Assembly: GCA_930633495.1 (NCBI GenBank)
Contig: CAKNFJ010000001.1
Coordinates: forward strand, 496,001-560,000
Direction of reading: 5' to 3'
DNA: 64,000 bases
From: Hyphomicrobiales bacterium
GTDB lineage: Bacteria > Pseudomonadota > Alphaproteobacteria > Rhizobiales > Beijerinckiaceae
Every line of letters starts with the position of its first letter. Position 1 is the stretch's first letter. Positions 17,195-26,200 of this stretch are shown here, piece after piece. Under the pieces are notes generated by a model, which was not told the origin of the DNA, made no database searches, and saw only the letters and a list, made by a program, of their open reading frames with translations. The position numbers and the translations under genes were made by a program.

Positions 17195-17620
17195 ATGCCG
17201 CGTGAAGCCTTCCTCACCTTCCGGCTCGACCAGTTGAGCCATACCGCGATGGCAAAGGCCTCTCAGGTCTACAAGGAGAGGCTCGGGCTCAACATTCGCG
17301 AGCTCAGGGTCATGCGCGCCATCGGCGATGCGCCGGGGCTGTCGTCCCGCGCGCTCGCGGACGCAACCTTCATCGAGCAGACGCTGGTCTCGAAGCATCT
17401 GCGGAAACTGGTCGACGAAGGCCATGTCCGGCGCGGCATCGAGGACGCGGATGCCCGCAAGGTCGCCCTGAACCTCACCCCGAAGGGCGAAGCCGTGCGG
17501 CGGGAGGCCGACCGGCTGGGCGAGGAGATGGAGCGCGATTTCCTCTCCGTTCTCTCGCCGGAAGAGCTCGACAGCTTCAACCGCTGCCTCGCCAAGCTGC
17601 GCGGCTGGGGCGCAGCCTGA
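17195..17620 (+). CDS. MarR family transcriptional regulator
   Basis: A 141-residue winged-helix regulator. The DNA-binding region includes NIRELRVMRAIGDAPGLSSR, then LADATFIEQTLVSKHLRKLV, then the wing GHVRRGIEDADARKVALNLT with the conserved D-x-R pattern. N- and C-terminal helices would form the dimer interface. It starts six bases after the M20 amidohydrolase stop, so the two are almost certainly co-transcribed and the regulator probably senses that enzyme's substrate or product. Confidence 0.9.
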   Translation: MPREAFLTFRLDQLSHTAMAKASQVYKERLGLNIRELRVMRAIGDAPGLSSRALADATFIEQTLVSKHLRKLVDEGHVRRGIEDADARKVALNLTPKGEAVRREADRLGEEMERDFLSVLSPEELDSFNRCLAKLRGWGAA

Positions 17621-17730
17621 CAGCGCCATCGCCGAGACATCGGAATGCGCCGGAGTCATGGAAACCCCGGCTTCCGCAACCTGTCCGGGCGTGATTAGCT
17701 GCGCCCCCGCCTCTTCCGCCCGAGTCCCGC

Positions 17731-18624
17731 ATGACCGCAGAATCCGATTTCGTTTCCCGCTTCGTCAGCGCTCGCGACGGGTTGAAGCTGCATCTGCGCG
17801 ATTACGGCCGGCTCGAGGCAACGACTCTTCCGGTCGTCTGCCTGCCCGGCCTCGCCCGCACGGCCGCCGACTTCCATGAGCTGGCGCTGGCGCTCGCTCA
17901 GGACGAGGCCCGGCCGCGCCGCGTGCTCGCGCTCGACTATCGCGGGCGCGGGCTCTCGGAATACGACCGCGACTGGAAGAACTACGATATCCGGATCGAG
18001 CTCGACGATCTGATGCAGGTCCTGGTTGCGACCGGGATCGAACAGGCCGTCTTCGTCGGCACCTCGCGCGGCGGGCTTCTGACCATGGCGCTGGCCGCGG
18101 CACGCCCCGCCGTGATCCGCGGCGCCGTCTTCAACGATGTCGGCCCGGTCATCGATGCGCGCGGGCTGCTGCGCATCCGCGGCTATGTCGGCAAGCTGCC
18201 GACGCCGCGCAGCTTCTCCGAAGGTGCCGAGATCCTGAAACGACTCTCGGACCAGCACTTCACCGCGCTGAGCGAGGCTGAATGGGACGTCATGGCGCGC
18301 CGGACATGGACGGACCGCGACGGTACGCTCCGGCCCGACTATGACGACCGCCTGATGAAAGTGCTTGAGGAGCTCGATCTGGAGGCGCCCCTGCCGGTGC
18401 TGTGGACCTATTTCGACGCGCTCAAGGATGTTCCGCTGCTGGCGATCCGTGGCGCCAACTCGGACCTTCTGGCTGAAGCCACCTTGCATGAGATGGGCGA
18501 ACGACACCCTGATTGCGAAACCGTCACGGTCGCCGGACAGGGCCATGCGCCGTTGTTGGGTTCCAAGGATATCATCCGCCGGATCGGTAAGCTGATCGCC
18601 CGCGCCGAGCGCCGAACCGCCTGA
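17731..18624 (+). CDS. Alpha/beta hydrolase
   Basis: A 297-residue alpha/beta-hydrolase-fold protein. It has the oxyanion-hole region VVCLPGLARTAADFHEL, the LDYRGRGLSEYD segment, the nucleophile elbow VFVGTSRGGLLTM (Ser near residue 112) and a C-terminal His in AGQGHAPLL. The specific substrate cannot be inferred; homologues are annotated as esterases or lactone hydrolases. It follows the M20-MarR pair on the same strand after 110 bases, probably as a separate unit, and is convergent with the small membrane-protein gene. Confidence 0.87.
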   Translation: MTAESDFVSRFVSARDGLKLHLRDYGRLEATTLPVVCLPGLARTAADFHELALALAQDEARPRRVLALDYRGRGLSEYDRDWKNYDIRIELDDLMQVLVATGIEQAVFVGTSRGGLLTMALAAARPAVIRGAVFNDVGPVIDARGLLRIRGYVGKLPTPRSFSEGAEILKRLSDQHFTALSEAEWDVMARRTWTDRDGTLRPDYDDRLMKVLEELDLEAPLPVLWTYFDALKDVPLLAIRGANSDLLAEATLHEMGERHPDCETVTVAGQGHAPLLGSKDIIRRIGKLIARAERRTA

Positions 18625-18699
18625 ACACACCCCGCCTGAACACTCCGGCTCGCGGCAAGCTCAGCCGCGGCCGCGAGCACCGCTGCCACCGTCGCTGCC

Positions 18700-18978
18700 T
18701 TACGTCTTCGCCACGCCGAATCGCAGGCTGGCGCAGACGCAGCCCACCCAATAAGCCGCGACGAAAAGCAGGGCGGTTTCGACCCAGGTCGCGGACTGCC
18801 CGTTGAGCGTCTGGAACCATGTGAGGGCAGCACCTGCGACCCAGAACGCGGCGACGACGCTCCAGCTGCCGCTCCAGATGCGCGCTCTCCCGCCTTCACA
18901 ACTGATCCAGCCCATGGCCAGGCCGAGGCCAAATGCGACGAGCAGGAACCATACGAACTGACTGGCGAGATAGAGCAT
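18700..18978 (-). CDS. Small membrane protein downstream of the OmpA-family gene
   Basis: A 92-residue protein beginning MLYLASQFVWFLLVAFGLGL, with about three hydrophobic segments: residues 3-24, 36-55 and 62-83. I do not recognise a named family. The start at 18978 has GGAGG just upstream; the longer frame to 19047 overlaps the OmpA-family gene and is not favoured. The gene begins 10 bases after the stop of the OmpA-family gene, so the two form a likely operon and may work together in the envelope. Confidence 0.75.
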   Translation of the reverse strand: MLYLASQFVWFLLVAFGLGLAMGWISCEGGRARIWSGSWSVVAAFWVAGAALTWFQTLNGQSATWVETALLFVAAYWVGCVCASLRFGVAKT

Positions 18979-18988
18979 GTCCGCCTCC

Positions 18989-21265
18989 CTACTTCGCGAC
19001 CGTAAACTGCACGCGGCGGTTCGCGGCGCGAGCCTCCGGTCCATCATAGGGTCTCACAGGGCGCGCACTGCCATAGGCCTTGACCGTGAGCCGGACGGGA
19101 TCGACGCCACGGCGCGCCAACTCCTCACGCACGCGCATGGCTCGCTGTAGCGACAGCCTCATATTGTCGAAACCGCGCCAGTCGCCGTCCCGATTCGTGT
19201 GTCCTTCGATGGTGATCACAGAGCCAGGGCATTTGCCCAGAATGCCCACGGCCTCGGCCAGCGCCTGCTCCGTCGTCGGATCGAGCTCGATATCCGTCAC
19301 GCCCTGGCGGAACAGGATGGTATTGCGGGTGGTCAAACCGTCGAGGTCGCTCTGGCAACTGGCCGGCGGATCGGCGACACAACCGATCTGGCGCAGATCG
19401 ATGACGGCGTCGACCTTGAAGCCTCGCGGCAGTCCGGAAGCGGCGTGTGTTTCGACCTCGCTCTTGACGAGTTCGCGACAGGTCAGGCCGCGCAGGACGA
19501 TGCGATTGTCCTCGATCGAAGCGGACCCCAGGTCGAGGCGCAGCAGATCGGACAGGACGGCACGGGCCGCATCCGCAAAGCCAACCGGGGCTCCGGGAGC
19601 GATCTGGGTGCGATCATCGACCTGGCCCTTATGCGGTGTGTCGGCGACCTGCGCCGCCAGCGCCTCGCGCGTGCGTTCATCCGGGAGGAAGCCCGAGAAC
19701 TCAAGCCCGGCGCGGTCCAGCGACAATCCGAGTCCGTAAGGGCGCACGCCGATATTGCCCGCAAGCGCCTCCGGCAGCCTGAGTCCCGCCGGCCCGCCCT
19801 TCGCCAGCAAGGCGCGCAAGGCCTTCCATGCCGCGGCGTCGACCGCTTCGCCGGCGATGGCCAGCGCGGTCTCGCGGAGCGTGACCGAACCGTTCCTCAG
19901 ATTCGACAATGCCTCCAGCGCAAAGGTCGTCGAGGCCGGAAGGTCGAGCGCAGAGGGGGCGATCGGCGCCACCGTCATTCGATCCTCGACCGGAACTGCT
20001 CCGAAACGCTGCCGGGCAGCCGCAGCGATGCCTGTCCGCATTTCGCCGTCTGGCACGGCGCCACTAAGAACGACCCCTTGTGCGTCCCGCTTGGCCTCCC
20101 AGTCCAGCGGCTGCGGCGGTGTCGCGGCGATGGTGCTCGCTGCTGACGAAGATTGAGGGGCCGGCGCAGGCTGAACGTCTTGCAAGATCAGGCCCGGGAT
20201 ATCGGGGAGCGGCACCTCCACCTGAACGGGCGCCGCAGGGCATTCGATCGTGACCCGTGCCACCGAATCCGGACCGTCCCCCTGCGCGATCTGAAGGCGC
20301 AGCGTCTGGCAGGCCTCGTAGCCCTCCGGTCCCTTCCCCGAGAGGGCGTAAACATCGCCCTCGATCTCGGCCTTGCCGGGCCGCAACCTCGCGAGATCGC
20401 CGAGCGCCCGCGAAACCTTGTCGATAAAGGCGGAGGGCGCGCCGAGGCCAGGCTTCATCTCGTCCCGGATCGAGACGCCCGCTGGGAAAGCCCGGCGCGC
20501 AGCGGCCAGGATCTGCCTGCGATCCCCGTCGCGCGGGAAGGAGCCGCTCAAGGTGATCGTATCCGCCTCGCTGCGTTCGGCGCTCCAGCGATAAGGCGAG
20601 ATCATCGGCGGGTCGAGATCGCAGCTCACGCTCTGAAAGCCCGGCCGAGCCAATTGGGCCGCCGCAGCCTCGAGCGCGACGAAAGAATCGGCGCTTTCGG
20701 CCGTCCCTTCGACACAGAAACGGCCATCGTCGAGGGCGACGCGGCCGGATGCCAGCTTTGGCAATTGCGCGAGCATGGCCGCCGTCATGGCCGCGAAGCC
20801 CTCGGGCGCGCCGAAGGCGATCGTCTGCCGATCGTCGATCCGAAGGTCCGGAAGCAAATTGCCCGCGGCGGCCGCATTGGCCTGAGCCGTTTCAAGATCC
20901 GGCGCGAAACCGCCAAGCGTCACACTTCCCCCGGTCCGCGCCGCAAACCAGGAATAGGGCTTCTGCACGACGACCTGCGACAATCCCCCCAGCGCGCGCC
21001 GGACACCGAATTCGCTGCGCAGGGCGGCCATCGCCTTTCCGGCACCATCGGCGGAAAGAACCTCGCCCGTGATGGTGACGTCCCGGCCGTCGACCTGCGC
21101 CACGATCGGGCGCGCACCCGGCACCACTCCTGCGGTTCCGGCGACCGCCCGCACGGCGCGCTCGCCGACATCGCCTTCGATGGCCGGTCCATGCGCAAGG
21201 TTGGCCGCGCCCCACAGCAAGGCCAGCGGAATCAGACCCCAAAGCCAGCGCGCCGGCTGAGACAT
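18989..21265 (-). CDS. OmpA-family protein with four BON-like repeats
   Basis: About 758 residues. One N-terminal membrane span or uncleaved signal (7-22), then four repeats of roughly 115-120 residues starting near 103, 224, 387 and 510. Each repeat carries a P-Y/L-x-W/G opening, an SG-F/A-x-P-D/R turn (GGFAPD, SGSFPRD, SGAVPDG, SGFLPDE) and an acidic I/V-x-D-R/E-M/Q segment followed by AP. A linker rich in Ala/Pro/Ser lies at 366-385. The C-terminal OmpA peptidoglycan-binding domain (645-757) has IEGHTNRDGDW and RANRRVQFTVAK-type features. The start at 21265 follows AGGGGGC. It probably anchors an inner-membrane or periplasmic assembly to the cell wall. The architecture recalls mycobacterial ArfA-type BON-OmpA proteins but is larger. 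Confidence 0.85.
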   Translation of the reverse strand: MSQPARWLWGLIPLALLWGAANLAHGPAIEGDVGERAVRAVAGTAGVVPGARPIVAQVDGRDVTITGEVLSADGAGKAMAALRSEFGVRRALGGLSQVVVQKPYSWFAARTGGSVTLGGFAPDLETAQANAAAAGNLLPDLRIDDRQTIAFGAPEGFAAMTAAMLAQLPKLASGRVALDDGRFCVEGTAESADSFVALEAAAAQLARPGFQSVSCDLDPPMISPYRWSAERSEADTITLSGSFPRDGDRRQILAAARRAFPAGVSIRDEMKPGLGAPSAFIDKVSRALGDLARLRPGKAEIEGDVYALSGKGPEGYEACQTLRLQIAQGDGPDSVARVTIECPAAPVQVEVPLPDIPGLILQDVQPAPAPQSSSAASTIAATPPQPLDWEAKRDAQGVVLSGAVPDGEMRTGIAAAARQRFGAVPVEDRMTVAPIAPSALDLPASTTFALEALSNLRNGSVTLRETALAIAGEAVDAAAWKALRALLAKGGPAGLRLPEALAGNIGVRPYGLGLSLDRAGLEFSGFLPDERTREALAAQVADTPHKGQVDDRTQIAPGAPVGFADAARAVLSDLLRLDLGSASIEDNRIVLRGLTCRELVKSEVETHAASGLPRGFKVDAVIDLRQIGCVADPPASCQSDLDGLTTRNTILFRQGVTDIELDPTTEQALAEAVGILGKCPGSVITIEGHTNRDGDWRGFDNMRLSLQRAMRVREELARRGVDPVRLTVKAYGSARPVRPYDGPEARAANRRVQFTVAK

Positions 21266-21339
21266 GTCGTGCCCCCTGCCCCGCGCCATCCTGCGCGCGG
21301 TTCCCCACTCATGCCGACCACCCCATTTTTTTCAAGCGC

Positions 21340-21369
21340 TTATCTGGCGATCTGCAAACATCGTCTCAA
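21340..21369 (-). promoter_or_regulatory. Putative promoter of the OmpA-family gene
   Basis: On the minus strand TTGAGA (21364-21369) and AGATAA (21340-21345) are 18 bases apart, about 75 bases upstream of the start codon. Consensus similarity only. Confidence 0.35.
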
Positions 21370-21477
21370 GCGTGGCGGAGGGTCGCTCGACCCGCCGTCA
21401 CTCCGCGAAGATTGCGACATGATCAGGCCGGCCAGATCCCCTGCGTCAACAGCCCAGCCACGATAGCCCACAGACAA

Positions 21478-21508
21478 TAAAAAAAAGCCCCGGGTTTCCC
21501 CGGGGCTT
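21478..21508 (-). terminator. Rho-independent terminator after the porin gene
   Basis: The stem AAGCCCCGGG / CCCGGGGCTT with a four-base loop is followed on the minus strand by a run of eight T, 22 bases after the porin stop. This is the strongest intrinsic terminator in the window, fitting a highly expressed porin. Confidence 0.85.
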
Positions 21509-21530
21509 CCGACTGAGATCGGTAGACCGA

Positions 21531-22898
21531 TCAGAAGTCGCGCTGGATGCGCAGACGGCCAGCGAAGGTGTCTTCGCTCTTGATCAGGCGCGTAGCGATC
21601 GAACGGTTGCCGAAGTTGTCGACAGCCACGACAGGCTGACGCATGTCGAGGTGCGAGTAGAGAACCTCGACGCCGATGTCGAGACCGGAAACCGGCGTCC
21701 AGATCAGGTTGGCGAGGCCGATGAACTCCTTCGGGTCCATCGAGCGCTGCAGGCCGATCGTGCCCGGCGTGACGTAGCCGAGCTTCACCTCGGAGTACGA
21801 AGCCGAGAACTCCGAACGCAGGGTCGGGGTCCAGAAGTGCTTGAAGGCCGCGACGAGCGAGAAGCCGGTCGAGGTATCGACGGCACCCGTGACCGTGTTC
21901 AGCGACATGTCGGCGAGGACCAGGTTGCCGATGCGGCCGAGGCCGAACGCGCCAATGCCCGAACCGGTGTAGCCGAGGTAGCCGAGAGCGCCGTCAGCGT
22001 AAGCAGCCTGCAGCCAGAGAGCGTCGCCAGCGGCGAGCATCGGCAGGTTGAACTTCACGCCGCCCTGGATGGCCCAGACGACTTCGTCGCCGTCAACCGC
22101 AGTGACGCCGAGAACCGAAGCAGCCCGACGCGAGCCGACAGCACCCGACAGCTGAGCGGAGCCCCAGCCCTGATCGACGCGCAGCGACGCGACGAGATCC
22201 GGGAAGTCCTGGCCCTGACGGACAACGCCAGCGCCGTTGAGGGCAACAGCGCCGAGGTCGCGACCGCCGCCGGTGCCGGCGCCCGAAACGCGATCTTCCA
22301 GCGAGACCGTGGCCGAGAAGCCCGAACCGAAGGTGGCGGTGTAGGCCAACAGGTTCAGACGGGTATCAGCCGTACGGATCGAGAAGTAGTTCAGGTCCGA
22401 AGCGTAGAAGTCGAAGAACGACTGAGCGCGACCAGCGGTGATCGGGCCGAACTGAACGAAGGCCAGGTCGAGGTTGGTCGCAACGGTCGAAGCATTGCTC
22501 GTGTTGAAGCCAGCGACGGTGCCGCCGGCGTTGAAGCCACCCGAACCGTTGTTGTACATGCCCGAGTTGTTGGTCAGCTCGTAGCGGATGAACGTGCGCA
22601 GGGTGCCGTAGGCGGTCTGCGTGCGAGCATCGATGTTCAGACGACCGCGAGCGCGGGTGCCGTAGGCATCCGACTCACCGTAGCGCTCACCGACAAGGTA
22701 CTCGGCGCGGACACGGCCCGAGATACGCAGGCAGGTGTCGGTGCCCGGGATGTAGAAGAAGCCAGCGCCATAGGCGGTGCAGACGCGAACGTATTCGACC
22801 GGAGCGGCCTTCCGCGAGGGAAGGTCGGCGGCCTGAGCCCCGGCGACCGCGGCGATGCCGGCGGCGGAACCGAGGAGGAGGCTCTTAACGAGCTTCAT
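21531..22898 (-). CDS. Outer-membrane porin (Omp2b/porin_2 family)
   Basis: A 455-residue trimeric-type general porin of alphaproteobacteria. The signal peptide MKLVKSLLLGSAAGIAAVAG ends in AQA-A, then comes the family N-terminus ADLPSRKAAPVEYVRVC. Two Cys (CTAYGAGFFYIPGTDTC) flank the first strand as in this family. ISGRVRAEYLVGER and many alternating aromatic/polar beta strands follow, ending in Phe (RLRIQRDF), the usual outer-membrane insertion signal. Strong GGAGG ribosome site and strong terminator suggest abundant expression. Codon use is narrower than in neighbours, also typical of a highly expressed gene. Confidence 0.95.
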   Translation of the reverse strand: MKLVKSLLLGSAAGIAAVAGAQAADLPSRKAAPVEYVRVCTAYGAGFFYIPGTDTCLRISGRVRAEYLVGERYGESDAYGTRARGRLNIDARTQTAYGTLRTFIRYELTNNSGMYNNGSGGFNAGGTVAGFNTSNASTVATNLDLAFVQFGPITAGRAQSFFDFYASDLNYFSIRTADTRLNLLAYTATFGSGFSATVSLEDRVSGAGTGGGRDLGAVALNGAGVVRQGQDFPDLVASLRVDQGWGSAQLSGAVGSRRAASVLGVTAVDGDEVVWAIQGGVKFNLPMLAAGDALWLQAAYADGALGYLGYTGSGIGAFGLGRIGNLVLADMSLNTVTGAVDTSTGFSLVAAFKHFWTPTLRSEFSASYSEVKLGYVTPGTIGLQRSMDPKEFIGLANLIWTPVSGLDIGVEVLYSHLDMRQPVVAVDNFGNRSIATRLIKSEDTFAGRLRIQRDF

Positions 22899-23295
22899 TT
22901 GGTAACCTCCAAAAGAGTTTCGAGACCCTCGGGCTTCGGCCTGCCCCCCGCCCCAGACTTTCAGCCTGATCGCAGAACCTGCCTATTCCCGGTCTTTCGC
23001 CTGCGTCACCGACCTATTCGGAGGCGAAGACGAAAAACAGCGACCGGGAACGTCCCGACGCATCTCCACCATACGAAAGCCGCCTTCCCGATCAACCACG
23101 ATCCGTCCGCCAAGACCGTATCCAGGGTGCTTTGAACCCCGGTGTTGCAGACGAGACACGCTTTGACGCACGAAATTTACGGAGCATTAACCGCACCGGC
23201 CCGCCTGGGCCTGTTTTGAGGCTCTCCAGACGGGAATCGGGCGGCTCGCCCGGCTTCGCTTCGGCAGCGAATCTCCCGATGGCGAATCCGCCGCG
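22899..23295. other. 397-bp intergenic region upstream of the porin, downstream of tamB
   Basis: No coding gene is supported. It should carry the porin promoter and a long 5' leader. Apart from the candidate promoter listed separately I see no repeat and no terminator after tamB. Confidence 0.6.
23068..23095 (-). promoter_or_regulatory. Putative promoter of the porin gene
   Basis: TTGATC (23090-23095) and TATGGT (23068-23073) on the minus strand are 16 bases apart. If used, the mRNA would have a 5' leader of about 160 bases, room for small-RNA control as known for porins in other bacteria. Weak evidence. Confidence 0.3.
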
Positions 23296-26200
23296 TCAGT
23301 ATTCCCACTCGGCGCCGACTCCGACGGCGGCGCTGCCGTCGGCGCCGGCCTCCGCCTGCAACTTCAGCCGCTTCGTCACGTCGACGCCGACCGAGACACC
23401 GCTGTCTTCCGGCTTCGAGCCGACCTTCACGCCGACGGAGATATTGTCGTTGATGTAGCGCGACGCCCCGACGGTCGGGCCGCCCGCGCCCATCTGGATG
23501 TCGAGATTGTCGACGCCGAGCGACTTGCGCAGCCGCTCGAAGGTGTCGTCTCCGCCACCGCCGGCAAACTGTGCCGCCGCCTGCGCGAGCTGAAGCGCCT
23601 GGAAGGGCGAGAGCGAGCCGGAGGCCCGGGCGAAGAGCAGCCGGGACAGCACCTCGTCCTGCGGCAGCTCGGGCTGGGAGGTGAAGGCGAAGTTCGGCTG
23701 GTCGGCCGGGCCGGTGACGATGATCTTGGCGGTCACGTCGCCGGCGCTGGTCTGGGCGACGAAGTCGAGTTCGGGCATCAGCCCGCCGCCGAAGGTCAGG
23801 CGGCCGCGGCTGAAATCAAGGCGTTGCGTCAGGACGTTGAGGCGACCGCGACGCAGTTCGAAGCCGCCGTTCAGCACAGGCGCGGAAGAGGTCCCGGAGA
23901 CGCGAATCTCGCCGCCGAGTTCGGCATCGATGCCGCGTCCGCGGATGAAGACCCGGTTGGGCGCGGAAACGGTCAGCGCGAGCGCCGCATCGAAGGCGGG
24001 CGCGGCGCGGCGGCCGCGTGCCTGCTGGGCCTTGCGGGCGGCGGCGAGCCGGGCGGCGGCTGTCCCGCGGGCATTGAGGTGCTTGATGCCGTCGACCGGC
24101 CGCAGCGATGCCGGCAGGCGATCGGGCACCGACACTTCGAGCGAAGCGATATCGATGCGGCCACCGATGCGCGGACGCTGCGCCAGTGGGCCGCTGAGCT
24201 CCAGATTCATCCCGGCGACGGCCGTGACGAGCCCACTGGAAACGAGTTGCGCGCGCTCGCCCCGAATCCGGAGATTACCCGGGAAGCCGGCGGCGGGATC
24301 GATCCTGACCTGGCCGCTCGCGGAAAGGGTGCCGCCATTCGGCGTGCGGGCCGAGGCGCGCTCGATCGTCAGGTTGTCGCCGTTGGCGGCGATGCGCGCC
24401 TCGACGGCATCGAGCCGGATGCCCTGGAGCGCGTCGGTGAAGCTTCCGTTCGACAGCGTTGCATTTCCGCTGAGATGCGGCGCGGACGCCGTGCCGCTGG
24501 CCCGCATGTCGAGGGCCACGCTGCCGGTGACACGCTGGCCGTTCGCCCCGAGCGTGGTGTTGGCGAGGGCGGCGTCGACGCGGCCTTGCGCGGACAGGTT
24601 GAGGGCCCCCGTCGCATTCAGCGGTGCCGTGCCACGCAAGGTCAGGCTGGCGCCGCGCCCGGCATTCACGCTGGCGGATACGCTGGTGGCATCGCCCTGG
24701 AGAGCGCCCTCGCCCGCGATCTCGACCGGAGGCAGGCCGGCCTGACGGGTCTCCGGCGTGACGAGTTGTGCGATCCGCAGTTTCCACGGGCCGGAGAGTT
24801 CACCCGGCCGGCCCTTGATCTGCGCCTCGGCATTCAAGGTGCCGGAGAGATTCAGATTCGGCGAGGCGATGCGTGCCGCCGAAAGCGGCACGTCGCGGGC
24901 GGCGAAGCGCAGGTCGAGCGCGCTGCCGGCACGGCCATCGAGCGTGACGCGGCCCTTGTCGATCATCAGCGCGAGATTGGCGATCTCGACCCCCGAAGCC
25001 GGGAAGCTGAACGAAGCGGGGTTGGCGAGGGTAATGGCGCGCCCGTCGCGGCGGGCATCGAAAGAGGCGAGTTCGAGCTTCAGCGGCTCGCCCGGCACGA
25101 GCCGGCCGGCGCTCTTCAGCGCGAAGCCGCGCGCATTGGCGCTCAGCGTGAAGGCGCTGGCGTCGGGCGCGCCCTTCGAATCGAAGCGGATCGCGCTGAT
25201 GACCTCGCCCGCCGCCACGGCACGATCGACGGCGATGGCGGCATCGAGCATCGGGCGGCCATAGATGTCGCGCGCGCCGATCGTCGCATCGAGCTTGTCG
25301 ATCGACATAGATGGCCCCGCCAGGCGCGAGCCGCGCGCGGTGAGATCGAGATCCTGACGCCCGCCGGGCGCCGCGAGCACGATATCGGCGTCGAGCTGGC
25401 CGCCGAGCTTGGTCAGCGCCAGCGCCGAAAGGTCGTCGAGATTGCGCGCGGCGAGCTTCAGCCGGCCGGCGGCGCGGCTTGCGGGATCGAGTGTGAGCGC
25501 GCCGTTCAGCTTGACCGAGCCGACGGCGAGATCGAGCGTCGAGAGATTCCAGCCATCATCCGCCTGTCTGGCGAGTTCGATCGTCCCGGTCGCGGGCCTC
25601 GAATCCACCTCGCCGCTCAGGCCGACGCGAGCGCTCAGCGCACCCTGCAGATCCTTCGCCACCGCGTCGATCGCGAGGCGCGGTACCGGCCGGCCGAGCG
25701 CGGTCGCGTTGGCGAGCGCGATGCGCGCCGTGGCATCGAGCCTGTTCTGCGGGCCGGTGATCTCGGCCGTCACATCGCCGCGACCGGAGAGGCGCGGATC
25801 GGCACGCTTCAGATCGGGCAGTCCAAGCGCAAGCTTCAGGCTGGATTGCTGCCGGCCGAGCGAACCGTCGGCGGTGAAGGCGGCGTGCTGGCCGGCGACG
25901 CGCAGCCCGTTCACCGTATAGTCGCCGGCCAGCGCGTTGACCCGCCCGGCAAGGGTCAGATTCCCTGCCAGAAGCCGGTCCAAGGTGGCCGCGCCGGTGG
26001 CGAGACGCTCGGCCTTGCCGTCCAGCGTCGCCGTGTAGTTGTTGAGGCGCGGCGTCGCATCCAGGTCGGCCGTGACCTCTGCCCTGCCCCCGAGCGGACG
26101 CTCGGCAAGCCCGCTCAGCCGGGCGAGATCCGGCAGCACCGCCTTGAGCTGGCCGAGCACCCGCGCCTGGCCGAGCTTGCCCTTGTAATCGAGCTCGACC

